Assembly: GCA_937894535.1 (NCBI GenBank)
Contig: CALBHI010000524.1
Coordinates: forward strand, 1 to 5,491
Length of the DNA stretch: 5,491 bases
Reading direction: 5' to 3'
From: an uncultured Verrucomicrobiota bacterium
Lineage (GTDB): Bacteria; Verrucomicrobiota; Kiritimatiellia; CAIVKH01
Below, one piece after another: positions 1 to 5,491 of the stretch; within the stretch, counting starts at the first letter, position 1; each line of letters opens with the position of its first letter. Position numbers and translations under genes: made by a program. The notes under the pieces are model-generated. The model ran no database searches. It saw only the letters and a list, made by a program, of their open reading frames with translations, and was not told where the DNA came from.

Positions 1-806
1 TGTTACGCCCGCACGGCAAATCGTTAAGCAGCGAGGAGTTCGAAACGGTGCTGGAGATCAGCAACGAAGCCGGGGTGCTGAATGCCGATGAACTGGCCAT
101 GCTGAAAGCGATCATCCAACTGGAAGACCTGACCGCCAGCCAGGTCATGACCCCGCGGGTGGATATCGTGGGCATTGATCTGGGTGACGACACCTTGACC
201 GCGGCGGATCACCTGGCCAAGGCCCGCACCGCCCGGCGCAATTTCCTCGTTGTCTACCGTGACACGATTGACCAGGTCGTCGGTTTCCTGAATGTCCGCA
301 ACTACCTGCTCGATCCAGACCACAACCTGCAGGCCGCGTTGATCAAACCCTACTTCGTCCCGGTCAGCATCCCCCTGAACCGCCTTCTGACCCAGTTCCA
401 GAAGGAACAACGGCGCATCGCCATCGTCGTGGATGAATACGGCGGAACCTCCGGCGTGGTCACCCGGGGCGATATCCTCGAGGAAATCACCGGCGAGATC
501 TACCAGGAACTGAACAAGCCGCGGCCGTTGTTCCAACCGGCCGGACCGAACCGCTGGCTGGTGGACGCGAACTTCAGCCTTGAGGAATTGAACCGGCGGC
601 TGGATCTGGAACTCGACAGCGATGGCGGCGACCGGTTGGCCGGATGGATCACCGAGCACGCCGGCCATGTCCCGCAAAAAGATGATGTGGTCGAGGCGCA
701 AGGCTGCCGGGTGACCGTGCTGCAAACCGTGCGCCTGCGTGTGACGCTGGCCATGATCGAAAAGCTGGAAACCGTAGCCAGCGAACCCGGCGAGGCTTCC
801 CCGTGA
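1..806 (+). CDS. CNNM/CorC/HlyC-family protein, C-terminal part (CBS pair plus CorC_HlyC domain), 5' end outside window
   Basis: The frame is open from the left edge (first full codon at 3) to TGA at 804-806, giving 267 visible residues. The GTG at 48 lies inside a continuous domain and is not the true start. Visible residues about 46-105 form a first CBS motif beginning with QVMTPR. Residues about 115-167 form a second, with the family signature VDEYGGTSGVVT followed by DILEEITGEI. Residues about 183-250 match the CorC_HlyC transporter-associated domain (RWLVDANFSLEELN, then LAGWITEHAGHVPQ). Family members usually have an N-terminal DUF21 membrane domain, expected upstream of the window. Known members are linked to Mg2+/Co2+ efflux or resistance, with the CBS pair sensing Mg-ATP; the name 'hemolysin' is historical. 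The stop overlaps the start of a paralogous gene, so the two are probably co-translated. Family is certain; the transported ion is inferred. Confidence 0.93.
   Translation, partial: LRPHGKSLSSEEFETVLEISNEAGVLNADELAMLKAIIQLEDLTASQVMTPRVDIVGIDLGDDTLTAADHLAKARTARRNFLVVYRDTIDQVVGFLNVRNYLLDPDHNLQAALIKPYFVPVSIPLNRLLTQFQKEQRRIAIVVDEYGGTSGVVTRGDILEEITGEIYQELNKPRPLFQPAGPNRWLVDANFSLEELNRRLDLELDSDGGDRLAGWITEHAGHVPQKDDVVEAQGCRVTVLQTVRLRVTLAMIEKLETVASEPGEASP
792..806 (+). promoter_or_regulatory. Ribosome binding site and 4-bp stop/start overlap coupling the two CNNM genes
   Basis: GAGG at 792-795 lies 7 nt upstream of the GTG at 803-805. The GTGA overlap makes the second base of the start codon the first base of the upstream stop TGA. 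This supports GTG 803 as the real start and suggests translational coupling. Confidence 0.7.
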
Positions 807-1771
807 CCGCCCTCGAACTCATCATCATCACGGTTTGCCTGATCGGATCAGCGTTTTTCTCCGGCATCGAGACCGGTCTGATCTCGATCAACCGGTTGCG
901 CCTGCGCCACCTGGTGCGGCACCAGATCAAAGGGGCGGACATCCTCCAGGATTTCCTCAGCAAACCCGATCACCTGCTCGGCACCACGCTCGTCGGCAAC
1001 AACATCGTGAACACCGTGCTTTCGATCGTCACGGTCAGCGTCGGCACGCGTATGCTCGGTCCGAGCGGTTCCTGGATCGGCAGCATCCTGGTCACCGCCG
1101 TGCTGCTGGTGTTCTGCGAATACCTTCCCAAAGCCTGGTTCAGCAGCTTTCCGAGCCGGCGTTGCCTGCCCTTCGCCGCGCCGCTTCGCGCCATCGGCCG
1201 GGTGCTCCACCCGCTCAGCCGCATGTTGATGAGCGTGGTGAAGTTCTTTACGCCGTTCATCAAGGAAACCGAGGAGAGCAAAGACAAGGCGGCGATCACC
1301 CGCGACGAGGTGCTGCACCTGGTGCGCGAAGGCCACAAGGCCGGCGCCCTCTCCAACGACGAGGTGCGGATGATCAAGGGTGTGTTTGAATTGCGCGCCA
1401 TGGCCTGCTCCGAACTGATGGTCCCGCGCAAGGACATGGTGTATATCCACCAAGACACCAGCGCCGACGATATCCGCATGTTCGCCCGCGCCCAGCAAGT
1501 TTCCCAATTCCCGGTCCTCGACCGTGAGAAACAAACCTTTGTCGGCATCGTGTACATGGTCGATGTCCTGTCCGATCCAACCCCAGGCGGCAAGTCGGCC
1601 AAGGATTACATGCGGCCGCCCCAACTCGTCGCGGCCAGTACCCCGGTGGACCACATCCTCCCGCGCATGCGCGTAACCAAGCAACCGATCGTGCTGGTCG
1701 CCAACGAGAAGTACGATGTCGTCGGTTACGTCACCCTCGACATGGTGCTCGAGGAAATCGTGGGGACCTGA
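803..1771 (+). CDS. CNNM/CorC/HlyC-family membrane protein (DUF21 plus CBS pair), lacking the CorC_HlyC domain
   Basis: 322 aa, probably a divalent-cation (Mg2+/Co2+) transporter or regulator in the inner membrane. The GTG start overlaps the upstream TGA as GTGA, and GAGG at 792-795 sits 7 nt before it as ribosome binding site. Residues about 1-155 are a DUF21/CNNM membrane domain: FFSGIETG (18-25), GNN (65-67), and EYLPK (106-110) are the family's conserved Ser, Asn and Glu-Pro-Lys elements, with hydrophobic segments near 5-20, 61-81, 90-105 and 125-150. Residues about 165-195 form the acidic linker helix. A CBS pair occupies about 200-320, opening with ELMVPRKDM and ending with DMVLEEIVGT. 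The protein stops there, whereas typical members run to about 420-450 aa with a CorC_HlyC domain, which the upstream paralogue has. A composite repeat begins 3 nt after the stop, and no remnant of the missing domain fits in the 148-bp gap. Confidence 0.93.
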   Translation: MTALELIIITVCLIGSAFFSGIETGLISINRLRLRHLVRHQIKGADILQDFLSKPDHLLGTTLVGNNIVNTVLSIVTVSVGTRMLGPSGSWIGSILVTAVLLVFCEYLPKAWFSSFPSRRCLPFAAPLRAIGRVLHPLSRMLMSVVKFFTPFIKETEESKDKAAITRDEVLHLVREGHKAGALSNDEVRMIKGVFELRAMACSELMVPRKDMVYIHQDTSADDIRMFARAQQVSQFPVLDREKQTFVGIVYMVDVLSDPTPGGKSAKDYMRPPQLVAASTPVDHILPRMRVTKQPIVLVANEKYDVVGYVTLDMVLEEIVGT

Positions 1772-1774
1772 TAC

Positions 1775-1905
1775 GGGTGTCAGGTGTCAGGTGTCAGGGG
1801 TCAGAACGCCGATAACGGATGCGGGGTGTTCAGATTTCAGTGTTCAGGAACAGTGCTGCACCGCAATCGCCTTACGCTGGACACTGACACCTGACACCCG
1901 ACACC
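1775..1905. repeat. Composite intergenic repeat: tandem GTGTCAG heptamers with inverted CTGACAC copies
   Basis: Four heptamers run head to tail at 1777-1804: GTGTCAG at 1777, 1784 and 1791, then the variant GGGTCAG at 1798. A second cluster at 1826-1848 has three units ending in TTCAG (GTGTTCAG, ATTTCAG, TGTTCAG). On the right, CTGACAC occurs at 1884-1890 and 1891-1897 and the variant CCGACAC at 1898-1904. Bases 1775-1790 (GGGTGTCAGGTGTCAG) are the exact reverse complement of 1884-1899, a 16-bp inverted repeat enclosing 93 nt. The element fills nearly all of the gap between two convergent genes, starting 3 nt after one stop and ending about 14 nt before the other. It encodes no credible protein. 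It may act as a bidirectional transcript end or belong to a dispersed non-autonomous repeat family; both are inferences. Confidence 0.85.
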
Positions 1906-1919
1906 TTTCCCCTCCCCCG

Positions 1920-2264
1920 TTACCGGAACATGAAATACACCGCGCCGACCAGGCACAGGCCGGCCCAGATAAAGTCCATTTTGAACGGTTGGTTCATGTA
2001 GTAGAGGCTGAAGGGAATGAACACCGCGAGGGTGATGACTTCCTGCATGATCTTCAACTGGCTCAGGTTCAGCGCGGTGTAGCCGATGCGGTTGGCCGGC
2101 ACCTGCACCATGTACTCAAAAAATGCGATGCCCCAACTGATCAGCGCGGCGATCATCCACGGCTTGTCGCGGAGGTCCTTGAGGTGGGCGTACCACGCGA
2201 AGGTCATGAAGACATTCGACAACACCAGCAGGGCGGCCGTTTGCAGGGTGACAGGCAGGGTCAT
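1920..2264 (-). CDS. DUF486 (DMT-superfamily-like) small four-helix membrane protein
   Basis: 114 aa, ATG at 2264-2262, TAA at 1922-1920. The protein matches the DUF486 family (PF04342), small inner-membrane proteins of about 105-120 aa related in fold to EmrE-type drug/metabolite transporters. Four hydrophobic segments are visible at about residues 5-26, 36-54, 72-90 and 96-113. Family signature stretches are TFAWYAHLK (21-29), SWGIAFFEYMVQVPANRIGY (43-62) and LSQLKIMQEVITL (67-79). GGGAG at 2276-2272 lies 7 nt before the start. It begins 15 bp after the stop of the Ca2+/Na+ antiporter gene on the same strand, so the two are very likely one operon and it ends that operon. The substrate, if any, is unknown for the family; the pairing with a cation antiporter hints at an ion or membrane role but does not prove it. 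Confidence 0.92.
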   Translation of the reverse strand: MTLPVTLQTAALLVLSNVFMTFAWYAHLKDLRDKPWMIAALISWGIAFFEYMVQVPANRIGYTALNLSQLKIMQEVITLAVFIPFSLYYMNQPFKMDFIWAGLCLVGAVYFMFR

Positions 2265-2279
2265 GGGCAGTCTCCCGGA
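2265..2279 (-). promoter_or_regulatory. Ribosome binding site of the DUF486 gene in the 15-bp operon gap
   Basis: On the minus strand GGGAG (2276-2272) is followed by a 7-nt spacer and ATG (2264-2262). The site begins 3 nt after the antiporter stop TGA (2282-2280). No room is left for a separate promoter, which supports co-transcription. Confidence 0.75.
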
Positions 2280-3221
2280 TCAGGTCGTCAGACGGTAGGC
2301 GATGTAGCCGAGGTAACCGAGCAGCAGCACCGCACCCTCCCAGCGCTTGAGCACGCACCCGGTGGCGGCGAGCGGGAAGAGCAGAACGGCGAAGAGCAGC
2401 ATGGTCCACGCGTCGAACGCGAGGATGTTTTGGGTGGAGAACGGATGGATGATCCCGGTGAGGCCGAGGATGGCCAGGATGTTGAAGATGTTCGACCCGA
2501 CGACGTTGCCGATGGCGATGTCGGTGTGGCGTCGGAACGAGGCCACCACCGAGGTGGCGAGCTCGGGCAGGCTGGTCCCGGCCGCGACGATGGTCAGGCC
2601 GATCACCGCCTCGGTCAGCCCGAACCAGCGGGCCAGGTCCACCGCGCCGCGTACGAACCAATCCGCGCCGATCACCAGGGCGGCCAGCCCACCGATGATC
2701 ATCAACCCCTCCAGCAGGGCACTGCGCCCCGGCTTGGGCAACTCGGCGCTGGCCTCCTCTTCCATGGCTGCGTCCTCGCGCGCGGAAAAACGGAACGTGA
2801 CCACCAGGTAGGTAATCAACCCGGCAAACAGCAGCGCGGCCTCGACGCGGGACAGGGCGGCATCCCGCATCATCACCATCGCGACAACCGTCACGCCGAT
2901 CATCAGCGGGATATCGTACCGTATCAGCTTGGCATGCACGGCGAGCGGGAAAATCAACGCGGCGATGCCGAGAATCGCCGCGATGTTGAAGATGTTGGAA
3001 CCGATCACGTTGCCGGCCGCGACATCGCCCTGCCCGGCCAGCGCGGACTTGATGCTCACCGCCAACTCCGGCGCGCTGGTGCCGAACGCAACGACGGTGA
3101 GGCCAACCACCAACGGCCGAATCTTCAGGCGCAGCGCCAGGGCCGCCCCACCCCGCACCAGGAACTCCGCGCCGACGGTCAGCACCACCAGACCAACCAC
3201 CAATAAACCAATCGCGATCAT
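2280..3221 (-). CDS. CaCA-family calcium/sodium antiporter
   Basis: 313 aa from ATG at 3221-3219 to TGA at 2282-2280. It is an inner-membrane exchanger, probably expelling Ca2+ in exchange for Na+ (the YrbG/NCX type). Two inverted alpha repeats carry the ion-binding site. Alpha-1 (about 39-85) has GTSAPELAVS with Glu52, then GNVIGSNIFN ending at Asn79. Alpha-2 (about 207-253) has GTSLPELATS with Glu220, then GNVVGSNIFN ending at Asn247. About ten hydrophobic helices are split 5+5 by a charged linker (about 144-168, with EDAAMEEE) expected to be cytoplasmic. The frame stays open upstream to 3362, but the extra 47 residues are polar, Arg-rich, unlike the family, and would cover the promoter region; AGGGAG at 3233-3228 with a 6-nt spacer supports the chosen start. 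Length is normal. Asn fills both GSNIFN ends, so the acidic residue that I recall at one of these sites in the M. jannaschii exchanger is absent. Substrate preference is inferred from the family. Confidence 0.94.
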   Translation of the reverse strand: MIAIGLLVVGLVVLTVGAEFLVRGGAALALRLKIRPLVVGLTVVAFGTSAPELAVSIKSALAGQGDVAAGNVIGSNIFNIAAILGIAALIFPLAVHAKLIRYDIPLMIGVTVVAMVMMRDAALSRVEAALLFAGLITYLVVTFRFSAREDAAMEEEASAELPKPGRSALLEGLMIIGGLAALVIGADWFVRGAVDLARWFGLTEAVIGLTIVAAGTSLPELATSVVASFRRHTDIAIGNVVGSNIFNILAILGLTGIIHPFSTQNILAFDAWTMLLFAVLLFPLAATGCVLKRWEGAVLLLGYLGYIAYRLTT

Positions 3222-3233
3222 ACCATGCTCCCT
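3222..3233 (-). promoter_or_regulatory. Ribosome binding site that decides the antiporter start
   Basis: On the minus strand AGGGAG (3233-3228) lies 6 nt before ATG 3221-3219. Another ATG at 3226-3224 is out of frame. The start at 3219-3221 gives a protein that begins directly with the first membrane helix, as is usual in this family. Confidence 0.75.
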
Positions 3234-3249
3234 GTCCAGACCCTGGACA
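3233..3249. promoter_or_regulatory. 7-bp palindrome overlapping the antiporter ribosome binding site (hairpin or operator)
   Basis: TGTCCAG (3233-3239) and CTGGACA (3243-3249) are perfect inverted copies around a 3-nt spacer. In the antiporter mRNA this is a 7-bp hairpin with a triloop, plus one possible U-G pair. Its downstream arm shares one base with AGGGAG. It could mask the ribosome binding site or be bound as DNA by a dimeric regulator. The structure is visible; the role is inferred. Confidence 0.5.
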
Positions 3250-3262
3250 ACGTGACGCACCG

Positions 3263-3283
3263 GTTTTCCAACCATTGGAAAAC
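3263..3283. promoter_or_regulatory. 9-bp palindrome GTTTTCCAA/TTGGAAAAC in the antiporter upstream region (candidate operator)
   Basis: GTTTTCCAA (3263-3271) and TTGGAAAAC (3275-3283) are perfect inverted copies separated by CCA. It is AT-rich within GC-rich surroundings and lies just downstream of the candidate -10 element, where a repressor site would sit. Its centre (3273) is 32 bp, about three helical turns, from the centre of the other palindrome (3241). It could also be one copy of a genome-wide dispersed palindrome. There is no T-tract as in an intrinsic terminator beyond the arms themselves. Confidence 0.55.
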
Positions 3284-3291
3284 GACCGCGC

Positions 3292-3319
3292 AATCTAGCA
3301 GAAGTCCGGCCGCGTACAA
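3292..3319 (-). promoter_or_regulatory. Candidate sigma70-like promoter of the antiporter-DUF486 operon
   Basis: On the minus strand TTGTAC (3319-3314) and TAGATT (3297-3292) are separated by 16 nt. They match the -35 consensus at 3 of 6 and the -10 consensus at 4 of 6 positions. The predicted start near 3285 would put the GTTTTCCAA palindrome at the very start of the transcript. Weak by sequence alone, but it is the best pair I see in this gap. Confidence 0.3.
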
Positions 3320-3346
3320 GTGGATAGGTGAAGCATGATGCGGTCC

Positions 3347-3374
3347 ACCGTCCGCCCCTCACGTCGCGGACGGT
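3347..3374 (-). terminator. Hairpin immediately after ppc, probable transcription terminator lacking a T-tract
   Basis: ACCGTCCGC (3347-3355) and GCGGACGGT (3366-3374) form a perfect 9-bp GC-rich stem with a 10-nt loop. On the minus strand the stem starts 2 nt after the ppc stop TAG (3379-3377). No run of T follows in that direction (the next bases are GGACCGC), so it is either a non-canonical terminator or an mRNA 3'-end stabiliser. Confidence 0.5.
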
Positions 3375-3376
3375 TT

Positions 3377-5491
3377 CTACCCGGTTGAGCCGAGGCCGGA
3401 AGCGATTGCGTTGATCGACATGAGCAGTTGCGGCAGTAGGTCCTGGGCTTCCTTGCCATGTTGGTCATTCGCCAGCGCGGTTCGCCACCGTCGCAACAAC
3501 CGGATTTGGTGGTTGTGCAGCGGAATAAGCGCCTGGTGGCGGCGATCAATAAAACGCTGGATGTGGGGTCGCTTCTCGGCGAGCGGGCCTCCGTAGATTT
3601 CCTCCAGCACGCTCCGGGTCGTAGCTCGCTCGGCGAGGATCTGCGTCAACAACCGCTCGCGCAACACCCGGTCTTCGACCAGTCCGGCATACCGCTCCAT
3701 CACCTCGGCGGAACTGGTCATCAGGGCCGTCGCCGCATTGCTGATCAAATAATGCAAGGGTGCCCACCGGGCCGGGGTATCCTGTTTTGCCGCGACCAGT
3801 GTCGCGAAATCACCGGGGGCATCCTGCTGCAGCGTGCGCAACGCCGAACCAACCCCGTACCAACCGGGAATGACGAAACGTGCCTGGTTCCAGGCAAAGA
3901 CCCACGGGATCGCGCGGAGATCGCCGATGGTGCGTTTGCCGCTGCGGCGCGCCGGGCGCGAACCGATGCGGCTGGACTCGATGGCGTCCAGCGGCGTGGC
4001 CTGGGCAAAGAAGTCGACGAAACCCTCGGTCTCCAACAGGGTCCGGTAGGCGGTGAGGCTCCGGTCGGTCAACCGGTCCATGATGGCCACCAGTTCCGGA
4101 GGATCGCTGCGCCCGGACTGGTCGGCCACCGAGGCGGAAAACACCCCCGCGGTGAGCAGTTCAAGGTGGTGGGCGGCCGTCACCACATTGGCGTATTTTT
4201 GCGAGATGGTCTCACCCTGCTCGGTGAGCCGGAGGTCGCCACCCACCGTGCCCGGCGGCAGCGCCCGCACGAAGCGGTGGGTCGGGCCCGCTCCGCGGCC
4301 GATCGTCCCGCCGCGCCCATGAAAGAACCGGATGCGGATGCCGTGGCGCGCCGCCACCCCGGTGAGCTGGCACTGCACCCGGTTGAGGCTCCAGGTGCTG
4401 GCCACAATGCCGCCGTCCTTGCCGCTGTCGCTGTACCCGATCATGACCTGCAGCACCCGCTGACCGTGGGGCCCGGCACGGACATCCAGGCTCCGCCGGA
4501 CCACTGGATGGGCGAGGTATTCGTCAATAATCGCCGGGGCGCGCCGCAAGTCGTCGATCGTCTCAAACAGCGGTACCACTTCCAGCGGACAATAAACCCC
4601 TTGGGCGTTGCGCTCCAGCAAGCCGCTGTCGCGCGCGAGCACATACACGGCCAGCAGGTCCTCGACGCTGCGGGTCATGCTGATGATCAAGGCCCCGAGG
4701 CCCTCACTACCATGGCGGGCACGGTGCCGGGCCAGCACCTGGTAGACATCCAGGACCGCGCGTGCTTCGTGACCCTCGACATCCTTGCTTGAACTGAACG
4801 GCCGACGGGTGGCCAGCTCGTCCTCCAACAACCGGCGACGGCGGTCGTTCGGCCATTCCGGATACGACGCCGCATCCTCGATCCCCGCGCAGGCAAGCAG
4901 TTGGGCCAGTGCGCGATCGTGGAAGGCGCTGTTCTGCCGGATATCTAGGCTGGCCAAACCGAAGCCAAAGGTCTTCACCAGCAGGATGACCGGCTCCACA
5001 TCGACGCGGGCCAACCGCGGAGCACCGCCCTGCAGGAGGGCCTGATGCAAGGCGCGCAACGCGGCGACGAGGTCATCGGAGGAGGCGAAGTGCCACCGCG
5101 CCGTCGAGTCCGCCATCGGCAGGGCGGCACGCAACAGGTTGACGTACTGCCGCCAGGGTTCCTCGGGACTGCGGGCGATGGCCTCGTGCCCGGCCTCCCC
5201 GAGCAAGGCGGCCAGTTTGGCGCGGTGCTCTTCCAGCAAGGGCGGGGTCGGTTGGCGGCGTTCGGACAGGCTGAGGCTGCTGGCGAGCTGGGACAGGGAC
5301 GTATCAATCAATTTCAGGGCGGATTGGCGAAACAGGTGCAGCGTTTCCCCGGTGACGTCGGCGGTCACGCCGGGATGCCCGTCGCGATCGCCACCCACCC
5401 AGTCGCCAAAGCGGAGCTGGGGCAACCGATCCGGCCCCGCGATCAGCTCCGGATCATAACCCGCACGAAGCCACGCCGAGCGGAGCCGGCT
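3377..5491 (-). CDS. ppc: Phosphoenolpyruvate carboxylase, 5' end outside window
   Basis: Phosphoenolpyruvate carboxylase fixes bicarbonate onto PEP to give oxaloacetate, the anaplerotic feed of the TCA cycle, in the cytoplasm with Mg2+ or Mn2+. The frame is open from the right edge to TAG at 3379-3377 (705 residues); TTG at 5425 is internal. About 215 N-terminal residues, including the catalytic-His TAHPTE motif, should lie beyond 5491. Numbering from the codon at 5425, I see GGDRDG (11-16), DIRQ with Arg163 (E. coli R396), GYSDSGKDGG with Lys336 (K546), FHGRGGTIGRG with His369, Arg371 and Arg377 (H579, R581, R587), GSRPARR (488-494, R699 region), LRAIPWVFAW (503-512, R713 region) and the C-terminal STG. 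The catalytic set in view is complete. Compared with E. coli, this portion is about 40 residues longer, about 23 of them between DIRQ and the SDSGK motif. Two inhibitor-site residues differ: Asn563 aligns with K773 and Ser680 with N881, while Arg377 and Arg629 (R587, R832) are kept. A hairpin follows the stop. Confidence 0.96.
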   Translation of the reverse strand, partial: SRLRSAWLRAGYDPELIAGPDRLPQLRFGDWVGGDRDGHPGVTADVTGETLHLFRQSALKLIDTSLSQLASSLSLSERRQPTPPLLEEHRAKLAALLGEAGHEAIARSPEEPWRQYVNLLRAALPMADSTARWHFASSDDLVAALRALHQALLQGGAPRLARVDVEPVILLVKTFGFGLASLDIRQNSAFHDRALAQLLACAGIEDAASYPEWPNDRRRRLLEDELATRRPFSSSKDVEGHEARAVLDVYQVLARHRARHGSEGLGALIISMTRSVEDLLAVYVLARDSGLLERNAQGVYCPLEVVPLFETIDDLRRAPAIIDEYLAHPVVRRSLDVRAGPHGQRVLQVMIGYSDSGKDGGIVASTWSLNRVQCQLTGVAARHGIRIRFFHGRGGTIGRGAGPTHRFVRALPPGTVGGDLRLTEQGETISQKYANVVTAAHHLELLTAGVFSASVADQSGRSDPPELVAIMDRLTDRSLTAYRTLLETEGFVDFFAQATPLDAIESSRIGSRPARRSGKRTIGDLRAIPWVFAWNQARFVIPGWYGVGSALRTLQQDAPGDFATLVAAKQDTPARWAPLHYLISNAATALMTSSAEVMERYAGLVEDRVLRERLLTQILAERATTRSVLEEIYGGPLAEKRPHIQRFIDRRHQALIPLHNHQIRLLRRWRTALANDQHGKEAQDLLPQLLMSINAIASGLGSTG

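Noticed and set aside
48..50. GTG at 48 as the start of the first CNNM gene
   Set aside because: The frame is open to the window edge, and the preceding residues (RPHGKSLSSEEFETV) read as the normal linker before the CBS pair of a longer protein.
24..725. 233-codon minus-strand frame opposite the first CNNM gene
   Set aside because: It is antisense to conserved CBS and CorC_HlyC domains; its composition is that of a mirror frame.
1777..1804. CRISPR-like array
   Set aside because: The repeats are 7-bp units with no spacers and with inverted copies nearby; no cas gene is present.
1716..3206. 496-codon open frame on the + strand across the repeat and opposite the antiporter operon
   Set aside because: It crosses an intergenic repeat and lies antisense to two well-recognised membrane proteins. 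The translation is low-complexity (His, Gln, Arg, Gly, Asp) as expected from a GC-rich shadow frame.
3222..3362. 47-residue N-terminal extension of the antiporter up to a start at 3362
   Set aside because: The extension is Arg-rich and polar, runs across the two palindromes and the hairpin, and lacks family similarity. A good ribosome binding site stands before ATG 3221-3219.
3458..4792. 444-codon open frame on the + strand opposite ppc
   Set aside because: It is fully antisense to conserved ppc motifs, has no domain that I recognise, and has shadow-like composition.
5423..5425. TTG at 5425 as the start of ppc
   Set aside because: The frame continues to the edge with plausible PEPC sequence (RAGYDPELIAGPDRLPQLRF), and the essential N-terminal TAHPTE region must lie upstream.

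Overview
This window is high-GC bacterial DNA that is almost fully coding. It carries five protein genes, the two outermost cut by the window edges. Protein features and the intergenic palindromes and heptamer repeats suggest a member of the PVC group (Verrucomicrobiota or Kiritimatiellota-like). That placement is an inference from the style of the sequence; no marker gene is present.

Left part (+ strand, 1-1771): two tandem genes of the CNNM/CorC/HlyC family, membrane proteins with CBS domains that are associated with magnesium or cobalt efflux. The first is seen only as its CBS pair plus the C-terminal CorC_HlyC domain. The second has the DUF21 membrane domain and CBS pair but ends exactly after the second CBS motif. 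They overlap by 4 bp (GTGA) and are probably translationally coupled.

Convergent junction (1772-1919): 148 bp holding a composite repeat. It has four tandem heptamers of the GTGTCAG type, three TTCAG-ending units, then inverted CTGACAC copies that form a perfect 16-bp inverted repeat with the left side.

Middle part (- strand, 3221 to 1920): a two-gene operon, a CaCA-family Ca2+/Na+ antiporter (313 aa from the chosen start) followed 15 bp later by a small four-helix DUF486 membrane protein. The 155-bp region upstream of the antiporter contains a weak sigma70-like promoter and two compact palindromes with 3-nt spacers, one touching the ribosome binding site. A strong hairpin lies just after the stop codon of the next gene.

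Right part (- strand, 3377-5491): phosphoenolpyruvate carboxylase (ppc), lacking only its N-terminal part, which lies beyond the window. The catalytic residues in view are intact, but two of the four residues that bind the inhibitor aspartate in the E. coli enzyme are different.

Three of the five genes point to divalent-cation handling (two CNNM proteins and one Ca2+ antiporter), next to an anaplerotic enzyme that needs Mg2+ or Mn2+. I see no mobile element gene, tRNA, rRNA, CRISPR array, or defence system. The most unusual material is in the two intergenic regions.
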